Assembly (NCBI GenBank): GCA_030680795.1
Contig: JAUXUL010000007.1
Span: 1-64,000 of the forward strand
Source of the DNA: Anaerolineales bacterium
Lineage (GTDB): Bacteria > Chloroflexota > Anaerolineae > Anaerolineales > Villigracilaceae
Reading direction: 5' to 3'
Length of the DNA: 64,000 nt
Each line of letters begins with the position of its first letter. Position 1 is the stretch's first letter. The position numbers and the translations under genes were made by a program. The notes under the pieces were generated by a model. It saw only the letters and a list, made by a program, of their open reading frames with translations, was not told the origin of the DNA and did not search any database. Shown here in pieces: positions 15,848 through 22,865 of this stretch.

Positions 15848-15949
15848 AAGCTGGGTTTTGTACTGAAACACGCCACTTGCGATGGTCCGCCGTATTATTA
15901 CAAGGTGGCGTATGAGGAGGCGGAGAGGATGTTGGAGGAGTTGAAGTAG
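15848..15949 (+). pseudogene. Orphan C-terminal coding remnant
   Basis: One frame reads KLGFVLKHATCDGPPYYYKV then AYEEAERMLEELK and a stop. It looks like the true end of a protein, but no upstream part exists because the DUF6932 promoter adjoins it. I do not recognise the parent family. It may mark the boundary of the accessory insertion. Confidence 0.35.
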
Positions 15950-16209
15950 CTCCCATCCCATCCTTTGCAAAGCACCCTGTGGGTTCCCCCAAATCTAAGC
16001 GCGGATTTAGGAGAAGGCAGGAATTTATTGAAAAAGAAAGATAAGAAACATAATTAACCTCGAATTTAATTTGGGACGCAGATGAACGCTGATTTACGCC
16101 GATAAAAAGCAAAAATCAGCGTTTTCTGAATTTTTCAGCGTCCCGTTTTCGCCTTAAAAAGAAACTCACTCGCAAAAGATTAATTTCGGGGCGAGTCATG
16201 TTTGAAAGT

Positions 16210-18084
16210 TTATTTTTTCTTTACAGTCTTGCGTTTGGCAGGCTTGGCTTTCACTGTTTTCTTCCCTTTCGGGGGCGATGTAGCAGTAACCTTTTTACCT
16301 TTTACTTTTCCCTTCACTTCCACAGGCAATTTTTCCAACTCACTGACCAGTTTCTCCAGTACATCGAAACCGCCCTGCCAGAATTTCGGGTCGCGGATGT
16401 CCACACCGGCTTCGGCGAGTATCTTTTCTGGCGCTTGAGAACCGCCCGCCGAAAGGATCTTAAGATACTTTGGCTTGAAGGATTCGCCCTGCGCCTTGTA
16501 TTGCTGATACAAAGCCAGCACCAGCAATTGACCGAAGGCATACGCATACACATAAAAAGGCGTGTGATAAATGTGCGGAATGCCCACCCACTCCCATTTG
16601 AACTCATCACTCAAATCAATAGAATCGCCGAACTGCTCTTTCAGGTTTTCGAGATAGACAGCAGAGAGTTCATCCACAGAGGCGTTCTTCTGCACCATTT
16701 CATGCGCCTGTTTCTCGAACAAGGCAAAATACGACTGGCGCATGATGGTCGCGTAGGAATCATCCATTTGTTTGAAAAGAATATCGCGCCGCACGGATTC
16801 ATCCTGCTCTTCGGAAAGCAGTTTATCAATCAACACCATTTCAGCAAAGGTGGAGGCTGTTTCGGCAAGCGGCAGGGATGACTGAAAGGTAAAGGTGGTG
16901 TGATGCGACGCCAGCATGGAATGGATGGCGTGTCCAAATTCATGAGCGAGGGTAGCCACTTCACGCGCCGTGCCCTGGTAGTTGACCAACACCCACGGCG
17001 TCATCTCCGGCAGGACAGACCAGCAAAACGCGCCGCTGCGTTTGCCTTTGCGAATTTCACTGTCCATGCGATTCTCATCGAACACACGCTTGGCCAGTTC
17101 AGCCACTTTGGGGTCGAAGCCAGAGAATGCATCCAAAACCTTTTTCACAGCTTCGTCAAAGTCATACGTCTTTTTGGCTGCGGCCACAGGCGCGTAAATA
17201 TCATACCGACGCAGTTGTTTTACGCCAACAAATTTGGCTTTCATCTTGAAATAACGCTGGAAGATGATTACATTCTTGCGCGCCACACCCAGCAAGGTCT
17301 CCACCGCTTCATCGGGAATATCATTGCTGAGGTTGCGGGACGCAATGGGGTTTATAAATTTGCGAAGATTGACGTTCTCGTTATGCCAGTCACGCAGGCG
17401 GGTCTGGTACATTTGCCCGAGGATCGTGCCGTCATTGCCAAATATTCGGAATTGTTCCTGATAACTCTCGGCGCGAACTTTCGGGTCTGTGCTGTAGCGG
17501 TACGAGAACAACTCTGCCGCAGTCATCTCTTTTACTTTGCCGTTCACCTTCATTTTGAAAGTGTAGCGGTTCGTGATCGAGTCGTACAAATTAACCAGCG
17601 CGTTTGACCCCGTCACATTTTTGATGTTGACGATTTTCTCTTCCGCTTCGCTTAAAGTGTGCGGCTTATACAAACGCAGGGCTTCAAGATAATAACGATA
17701 ATCACCGCAAGCTTCCATCAGCCGCTTTGCGTTTGCCTCGTCCACCTCCTTCCACCACAAACTGAAGAAGAGCGTGCGGTTTTCCACCTCCGCCAAAAAC
17801 TGTAACACGCGTGCTTGCAAGGATTGCGCCGCCTGATCCTGCGTATCTGCTGAAAAAGACAAACCCGCAAACGAATACAACTTGTTCGCAACACGCGCAG
17901 TCTCTTCACTGGGGCGCAGCACAGCTACAAATTGGTCAGCGGGCATGTCAGGGTTGAGTTTCTCACGCACGCCTTCGAACGAAGTCACCTGCTCTTCGAT
18001 CATATCAAATGCGCTTTGCAATTCTGCGCTTTCATAACCGGGGTACAGCGAAGTCAGGCTCCATTTTGAAAGTTTATACGCCAT
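16210..18084 (-). CDS. pepF: Oligoendopeptidase F (M3 metallopeptidase)
   Basis: This 624-residue zinc peptidase carries the M3 active site HEFGHAIHS (from residue 381), with the glutamate ligand in LPLAETASTFAEM. The C-terminal IYHTPFYVYAYAFGQLL is also characteristic of PepF. It degrades short peptides in the cytoplasm and has no signal sequence. The last 35 or so residues are an unusual Lys-rich tail with repeated KGKK and KAKP units, absent from standard PepF, which could bind nucleic acid or polyanions. A small ccctttcggggg palindrome encodes SPPKG within that tail. It lies 25 bases after ychF on the same strand. Confidence 0.92.
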   Translation of the reverse strand: MAYKLSKWSLTSLYPGYESAELQSAFDMIEEQVTSFEGVREKLNPDMPADQFVAVLRPSEETARVANKLYSFAGLSFSADTQDQAAQSLQARVLQFLAEVENRTLFFSLWWKEVDEANAKRLMEACGDYRYYLEALRLYKPHTLSEAEEKIVNIKNVTGSNALVNLYDSITNRYTFKMKVNGKVKEMTAAELFSYRYSTDPKVRAESYQEQFRIFGNDGTILGQMYQTRLRDWHNENVNLRKFINPIASRNLSNDIPDEAVETLLGVARKNVIIFQRYFKMKAKFVGVKQLRRYDIYAPVAAAKKTYDFDEAVKKVLDAFSGFDPKVAELAKRVFDENRMDSEIRKGKRSGAFCWSVLPEMTPWVLVNYQGTAREVATLAHEFGHAIHSMLASHHTTFTFQSSLPLAETASTFAEMVLIDKLLSEEQDESVRRDILFKQMDDSYATIMRQSYFALFEKQAHEMVQKNASVDELSAVYLENLKEQFGDSIDLSDEFKWEWVGIPHIYHTPFYVYAYAFGQLLVLALYQQYKAQGESFKPKYLKILSAGGSQAPEKILAEAGVDIRDPKFWQGGFDVLEKLVSELEKLPVEVKGKVKGKKVTATSPPKGKKTVKAKPAKRKTVKKK

Positions 18085-18109
18085 GATATCTTCCTCTACA
18101 AATAAAAAT

Positions 18110-19168
18110 TTATAAACTGGATCGGACGTGCATGATGTCGCCGTTCTTAATTAAATATTCCTTGCCTTCGAGTCTTAATTTCCCTTTTGCCTTCGCTTCA
18201 TTCATGGACCCGAGGCTGATGAGGTCGTCATAGGCCACCACCTCCGCGCGCACAAATCCACGCGCCAAATCGGTGTGGATTTCGCCAGCTGATTCCTGCG
18301 CTGTCGCGCCGCGATGCGTGGTCCAGGCGCGCACTTCATCTTCGCCAACCGTGAAGAATATCTGCACTTTAAGCAGGTCATAAGACAAGTTGATCATGCG
18401 ATTCAAGCTGAGTTCCTTGATGCCGTACTCTTCCATAAAAACAGCAGCATCCTCCGGAGAGAGTTGCGCGATTTCCATTTCAAGTTTGCCCATCAAGGCC
18501 ACGCAGGCATGATCCAGTTTTGCATCGGGCGCGGGCTGTCCTTCGCCAAGATTAAACACGGTCAGGATGGGTTTACGGGTCAGCAAGCCGAAACTGGAAA
18601 GTTCCTTCTGCTCTTCGCTTGTGAATTCCACGCCACGCAAAGGCTGATTGTCTGATAGTGTTTTGTGTAATTTCTCGAATATTTCCGTCTGACGCGCATT
18701 TAAGGTTTTATCTGTGCCGCCCTTTTTGCGTTCATCGGTCAGGCGTTCCAATTTACGCTCCACGGCGATCAAATCGTTCAGCAAAAGCTCGGTCAACATG
18801 GTATCCACATCTTGCAGCGGATTGATGCTTCCGCTGGGATGCATTACGCTCTCATTTTCGAAGCAGCGCACCACGAGGATCAACCCCTCCATCTGGTTCA
18901 GTTGATTCAACAGCTGCCCGGAAAGGCCGCTTTTGGCCGATCCGGTTTCCAGTCCGGCAATATCCGCGTAGGTCACCTTGGCGTAGATCGTTTTCTTCGG
19001 GTTGAACATGCTGGAGAGTTTGTCCACACGCGGGTCAGGGACATCCACTACTGCTTGATGCACTTCGATGCGCCCAGCCGAGGCGTTGGTGGGGGCGCTG
19101 CCGCGCGTGAGCGCGTTGAAAATGGTGGTTTTTCCTGATTGGGGTAATCCAATAATTCCTAATTTCAT
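18110..19168 (-). CDS. ychF: YchF/OLA1-like nucleotide-binding protein
   Basis: This 352-residue protein has an N-terminal TRAFAC GTPase-type domain starting MKLGIIGLPQSGKTT and a C-terminal TGS/DUF933 domain (QIFFTVGEDEVRAWTTHRGA, GFVRAEVVAYDDL). The switch II motif is ADIAGLE. The P-loop is GLPQSGKT rather than the usual GLPNVGKS, which marks a divergent subgroup. YchF prefers ATP and binds ribosomes and stress factors. I chose the ATG at 19168, since the upstream extension would run into the tRNA gene. Its start region overlaps the tRNA promoter on the other strand. Confidence 0.88.
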   Translation of the reverse strand: MKLGIIGLPQSGKTTIFNALTRGSAPTNASAGRIEVHQAVVDVPDPRVDKLSSMFNPKKTIYAKVTYADIAGLETGSAKSGLSGQLLNQLNQMEGLILVVRCFENESVMHPSGSINPLQDVDTMLTELLLNDLIAVERKLERLTDERKKGGTDKTLNARQTEIFEKLHKTLSDNQPLRGVEFTSEEQKELSSFGLLTRKPILTVFNLGEGQPAPDAKLDHACVALMGKLEMEIAQLSPEDAAVFMEEYGIKELSLNRMINLSYDLLKVQIFFTVGEDEVRAWTTHRGATAQESAGEIHTDLARGFVRAEVVAYDDLISLGSMNEAKAKGKLRLEGKEYLIKNGDIMHVRSSL

Positions 19169-19169
19169 C

Positions 19170-19197
19170 TTGACCTTGTTGTTGGGAGTGGTATACT
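19170..19197 (+). promoter_or_regulatory. Promoter of tRNA-Leu
   Basis: TTGACC, 16 bases, then TATACT with an extended TG (TGGTATACT), ends 15 bases before the mature tRNA. The -35 overlaps the first bases upstream of the ychF start on the opposite strand. Confidence 0.65.
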
Positions 19198-19212
19198 TCC
19201 GTTCGCAATTGA

Positions 19213-19295
19213 GCCGAAGTGGCGGAATAGGCAGACGCGCACGACTCAAAATCGTGTTCCCTACGGGAATGAGGGTTCGATTCCCTCCTTCGGCA
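19213..19295 (+). tRNA. tRNA-Leu (CAA)
   Basis: The acceptor arms gccgaag and cttcggc pair fully, with discriminator A. The D-arm region tggcggaataggcagacgcgc is that of tRNA-Leu. The anticodon stem cacga/tcgtg encloses ctcaaaa, giving anticodon CAA. A long variable arm (ttccctacgggaa) is present as expected for leucine, and the T-arm is gaggg-ttcgatt-ccctc. CCA is not encoded. It lies on the strand opposite ychF. Confidence 0.96.
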
Positions 19296-19350
19296 CTGCG
19301 GACATAGTACCCGAAGCGGTATTATACCCCACGGGTACTAAAACATTTCC

Positions 19351-19388
19351 AAACATCCTCCAATTTCAGGAGGATGTTTTATTTTTAT
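19351..19388 (+). terminator. Intrinsic terminator after tRNA-Leu
   Basis: Perfect arms aaacatcctcc and ggaggatgttt enclose 7 bases and are followed by tatttttat. Confidence 0.85.
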
Positions 19389-19523
19389 ATATCCTGCCTG
19401 CTCAAACGTTGACATTTATTTTGATGAACGTAAAATAATACTATGAAAGCAACCTATGACGTTGAAAAACGTAAACCCTCCTGAGACGAGTCATATCCAC
19501 TGTTTTCCGGAGATGTTATAAGC

Positions 19524-19628
19524 ATGAAACTTTACCTGCTTTTTGCCGTTATTGACATAATGATCCTGCTGGCGTATCCGATTGTGTATGTGATTCATCG
19601 CATCCGCAAGATGATGGGTGTAAAATAG
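19524..19628 (+). CDS. 34-residue single-span membrane peptide
   Basis: The frame encodes MKLYLLFAVIDIMILLAYPI then VYVIHRIRKMMGVK. One hydrophobic helix is followed by a basic tail, giving an N-out/C-in orientation by the positive-inside rule. An RBS (ccggag) precedes the ATG by 11 bases. It lies 48 bases upstream of glgC in the same direction and could be cotranscribed. No family is recognised. It is short enough to be missed by gene callers. Confidence 0.5.
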   Translation: MKLYLLFAVIDIMILLAYPIVYVIHRIRKMMGVK

Positions 19629-19676
19629 AACGATCTCGCTGGCCCTATAGGCGAAGAAAATTCCGGGAGGCTCATT

Positions 19677-20924
19677 ATGCCCTCATTGAAAGATGTCCTG
19701 GCGGTGATCTTGGGTGGAGGGCGCGGCGCGCGCCTGTATCCTCTGACTCAAATGCGCTCGAAGCCAGCCGTGCCGATCGCGGGCAAATACCGCCTGATCG
19801 ATATTCCCATCAGTAATTGTATTAATTCAGAGCTCTTCCGCATTGCGATCCTGACGCAGTTCAATTCTGTGTCATTGCATCGTCACATCACCCGCACCTA
19901 CCACTTTGACGCTTTCCATCAGGGCTGGATTCAGATCTGGGCGGCCGAACAAACCATCAAAAGCGCAGATTGGTATCAGGGCACAGCGGATGCGGTCCGT
20001 AAGCAATTGTTTGAGATCCAGGCTACTGGAGCGAGGTATGTTCTAATTCTGGCGGGCGATCATCTCTACCGTATGGATTACAAGGCAATGGCTGAGTATC
20101 ACTGGGATAACAAAGCCGATATTACTGTAGCGGTGCAGCCAATTGCGACGGAGGAAGTAACGCGTTTTGGCATCATTAAACGCGAGTCAAATGGCCGCAT
20201 TTCAGACTTTGTGGAAAAGCCCAAAGACCCGCAAATCCAAAAGAGATACATCAGCCGGAATGACCCGCAGAGACCTTTCCTTGGCTCAATGGGAATTTAT
20301 ATGTTCAATACAAAAATATTGATGGATTTGCTGAAGGATTTCCCGAACCATGATGATTTCGGCGGCGACATTATCCCGCAGGCGATCACTTCCCACGCGG
20401 TGTATGGGTTTGACTTCGACGGCTATTGGCAGGATATTGGGACGATCCGCTCGTTTTACGAGACCAACCTTGCGCTTACCACTCCTGAAACGCCCTTTAA
20501 TTTTTACGATGCAAAACTTCCCATGTACACAGATACGCGCTCCCTGCCCGGCTCCATTCTGGAAGACAGCAAATTGCATAATGTTTTGATCGCTGAAGGA
20601 TGCCGTATTATAAAATCTGAGATCACTCATTCCATCATCGGCATTCGCAGCCAGATCTCAGCCGGATGCATGCTCAAAGACAGTATTGTGATGGGTTCGG
20701 ATTATTATGAACGTGACCGCGAAGGTTTGCCGATTGGTATTGGCGCACACTGTTGCATTGAAGGCGCGATCCTCGATAAGAACGCGCGCATTGGTAGTAA
20801 TGTAACCATGCGCCCCTTCCCGCGCAATACGGATATTGATAATGAGAAGTGGTACGTGCGTGATGGCATTGTCGTCATCCCAAAGGATGCAGAGATATTA
20901 TCCGGCACGACCATTGCGCCTTAA
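19677..20924 (+). CDS. glgC: Glucose-1-phosphate adenylyltransferase GlgC
   Basis: This 415-residue enzyme makes ADP-glucose for glycogen synthesis. The N-terminal nucleotidyl-transfer domain has ILGGGRGARLYPLTQMRSKP, PIAGKYRLIDIPISNCINS, ILAGDHLYRMDY and FVEKPKDP. The C-terminal left-handed beta-helix (about 295-415) shows isoleucine-rich hexapeptides such as CRIIKSEITHSIIG. The RBS ccgggagg precedes the ATG. No other glycogen genes are in the window except a phosphohexomutase at 29343-30806, which could supply glucose 1-phosphate. Confidence 0.95.
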   Translation: MPSLKDVLAVILGGGRGARLYPLTQMRSKPAVPIAGKYRLIDIPISNCINSELFRIAILTQFNSVSLHRHITRTYHFDAFHQGWIQIWAAEQTIKSADWYQGTADAVRKQLFEIQATGARYVLILAGDHLYRMDYKAMAEYHWDNKADITVAVQPIATEEVTRFGIIKRESNGRISDFVEKPKDPQIQKRYISRNDPQRPFLGSMGIYMFNTKILMDLLKDFPNHDDFGGDIIPQAITSHAVYGFDFDGYWQDIGTIRSFYETNLALTTPETPFNFYDAKLPMYTDTRSLPGSILEDSKLHNVLIAEGCRIIKSEITHSIIGIRSQISAGCMLKDSIVMGSDYYERDREGLPIGIGAHCCIEGAILDKNARIGSNVTMRPFPRNTDIDNEKWYVRDGIVVIPKDAEILSGTTIAP

Positions 20925-21280
20925 GAAAGTGTTTTGAAAATCAAAAATTTAACCGGGGATGAACAATGATAAACAGAGATTCGCCCTGACAAACAGAACT
21001 GTGCCTGTTTTTTGATCTTCAAGGACCTTGAAAATCTTTGCTCATCTCTGTTGATCTCTGGTGAATCCGAATTTCAATGCGCTCTCTAAGACTCTTTATA
21101 CAACTAGATCTCTTGCGAAAGTTTCAAGGTCAGGCTTGCAGCCTGACAGTTTTTGAAAACACAAGCCTTGGCGGGGTTGCAAACCCACCCTGTGAGTACT
21201 TATGCAAGAGGCCAACAGTAATTTCCCACTGCAAGGGGCATGAGGATCAACCTTAAAATTATGCTATACTCGCATTAATT
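20925..21280. other. Gap with repeat-like sequence, no gene
   Basis: No coding frame is convincing. Near 20957-21070 two similar segments occur (gatgaacaatgataaacagagat and catctctgttgatctctggtgaat), partly complementary to each other. A hairpin gtcaggct-tgc-agcctgac lies near 21130-21150. These look like dispersed intergenic repeats. The last part holds the promoter of the next operon. Confidence 0.55.
21262..21270 (+). promoter_or_regulatory. Extended -10 promoter of the DUF6754/GlmL-like operon
   Basis: TGCTATACT ends 10 bases before the first ATG, leaving almost no leader and no RBS. It is identical to the element at 7151-7159. Confidence 0.5.
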
Positions 21281-21526
21281 ATGAAGTCACCGCGCGAATT
21301 TTGGCCGCGCTGGGCTGAGTCCTTGCGCCGATATCAACTTCACGATCTGGTCGCCTCGTTCCTTGAAGCAGGTAGCCCTATTGCTTTGCTTGGAGCGCAG
21401 GCGATTTATTTTGGCGGGGGCTTCGTAAAGAGTGATCAATTGACCGCACTTGCGGAAACACTGGAAGAGGAAACAGAAGCGCGTGCATTTGCATCCTTCT
21501 TAATTCAGGAGGAAGCAAGCCAATGA
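21281..21526 (+). CDS. Small hypothetical protein, first gene of membrane operon
   Basis: This 81-residue protein begins MKSPREFWPRWAESLRRYQL and has one moderately hydrophobic middle segment (ASFLEAGSPIALLGAQAIYF). I recognise no domain. It overlaps the DUF6754 gene by 4 bases (ATGA), and the message is nearly leaderless. Position suggests a small partner of the membrane proteins that follow. Confidence 0.65.
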   Translation: MKSPREFWPRWAESLRRYQLHDLVASFLEAGSPIALLGAQAIYFGGGFVKSDQLTALAETLEEETEARAFASFLIQEEASQ

Positions 21527-22254
21527 CTGCACTGGTAATTCTTATCTCGAGCGCAGTGCTTCTGCTTGTAATAACTTTATGGAAACGAAAGTCGCCCTCA
21601 AAGTTGCGAGAGATTCCTGCATTCACGCGGTTGTACCGCACACTGGGGTTAAGCGTGGAAGACGGAACGCGTTTGCACGTTTCTCTTGGGCATGGAAGCC
21701 TGCTGGATGCAAGCGGAGGTTCCGCGCTGGCAGGGCTGGCCATGCTGCGTATCATTGCAGAGCGCACCTCTGTCGGTGACAAGCCCGCAGTTGCATCTGC
21801 CGGTGACCCGACCCTGGGACTGTTGGCGCAGGATACATTGCAAGCCGGGTATCAAGCTACAGGGTTGGCCGATTTATACATCCCAACTATGGGCCGCATA
21901 ACAGGGCTTACCCCATTTGGCTATGCAGCCGGTGCAATGTACATTTCTAAAAACGAAGATGTCTCTGCAAATATCATGGTTGGGCATTTTAGCTCCGAAG
22001 CTGCCTTGCTGGCCGAAGCCTCAGACCGCGAGAATGTGACCATAATCGGCGCCAGCGACGACCTGACCGGTCAGGCTGTCCTTTTTGCAAGCACCCAGGA
22101 TGCGTTGATCGGTGAAGAACTATTTGCCGCAGGCGCATATCTAAATGATGGGGCTTCACACACAGCCAGCCTGACAGTGCAGGATATTTTGCGCTGGTTG
22201 GTGATCGCCGCTTTACTTGGCGGCGCATTCGCAAAACTCGCGGGAATCATCTGA
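21523..22254 (+). CDS. DUF6754 membrane protein
   Basis: This 243-residue protein has an N-terminal membrane helix (residues 3-18), a soluble alpha/beta domain and a C-terminal helix (about 222-242). The soluble part has RLHVSLGHGSLLDASGGSAL, SAGDPTLGLLAQDTL, TPFGYAAGAM and GHFSSEAALLAEA, which fit DUF6754, a family seen mainly in Chloroflexota. The function is unknown. The repeated small-residue loops suggest ligand binding, but that is inference. It is coupled by overlaps to genes on both sides. Confidence 0.8.
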   Translation: MTALVILISSAVLLLVITLWKRKSPSKLREIPAFTRLYRTLGLSVEDGTRLHVSLGHGSLLDASGGSALAGLAMLRIIAERTSVGDKPAVASAGDPTLGLLAQDTLQAGYQATGLADLYIPTMGRITGLTPFGYAAGAMYISKNEDVSANIMVGHFSSEAALLAEASDRENVTIIGASDDLTGQAVLFASTQDALIGEELFAAGAYLNDGASHTASLTVQDILRWLVIAALLGGAFAKLAGII

Positions 22255-22865
22255 TGCGAGTATTGACCGCAGTCATAGCCATTGCAGCGGGTGTCTTAAT
22301 TGCAGGCGGTTATTTCTTCCCTGCATTGACAGATGTTCAAACGCTCTTATTGAATTGGGCGATCATCCTTGCAGGCTTTGCCACGCTGGTCGGGATATTC
22401 AATTTGATCGCAGTCCATACGGGTAAGATCCGGCGCGGCGAAAAGGGAAGCGTCTACAGTGCGCTTCTTTTCATCGCGCTGGTTGCCACGTTGTTCTTCG
22501 GCATGATCCTGCGCCCGGATCACTCCACGATGAAGATCGTGATGAACGGCATCATCATCCCAACTGAAGCCGCATTGATGGGCATGCTGACCATTTCCCT
22601 GCTTTACGCGGCCATCCGCCTCCTTCGCCGCCGTGCAGATATGATGGGCATCATCTTTTTAGTCACAGCCGCCTTGCTTATGCTCGGCTCAGCCACATTA
22701 CCATTTGGAAATATTCCATTGATCGGTACTTTGCTTAGCCCCTGGGTCACTCAAATACTGGCACTTGGCGGCGCACGCGGCATCTTGATCGGTGTTGCGC
22801 TTGGCACACTCACGGCAGGCTTGCGCGTTTTGTTCGGCGCGGACCGCCCGTATGGAGGCACTTAA
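22254..22865 (+). CDS. Polytopic membrane protein
   Basis: This 203-residue protein has about five to six hydrophobic helices, beginning VLTAVIAIAAGVLIAGGYFF. A polar loop with GKIRRGEKGS lies between helices 2 and 3, and RLLRRRADMMG lies in a later loop. I recognise no transport or enzyme motif. Start and stop both overlap neighbours by one base (TGATG, TAATG). It likely forms a membrane complex with the other operon products. Confidence 0.7.
   Translation: MRVLTAVIAIAAGVLIAGGYFFPALTDVQTLLLNWAIILAGFATLVGIFNLIAVHTGKIRRGEKGSVYSALLFIALVATLFFGMILRPDHSTMKIVMNGIIIPTEAALMGMLTISLLYAAIRLLRRRADMMGIIFLVTAALLMLGSATLPFGNIPLIGTLLSPWVTQILALGGARGILIGVALGTLTAGLRVLFGADRPYGGT

Noticed and set aside
6300-16200. 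Integrated prophage or transposon covering both accessory blocks
   Set aside because: No integrase, transposase, structural phage gene or att repeat was found. The beta-protein homology alone is not enough.
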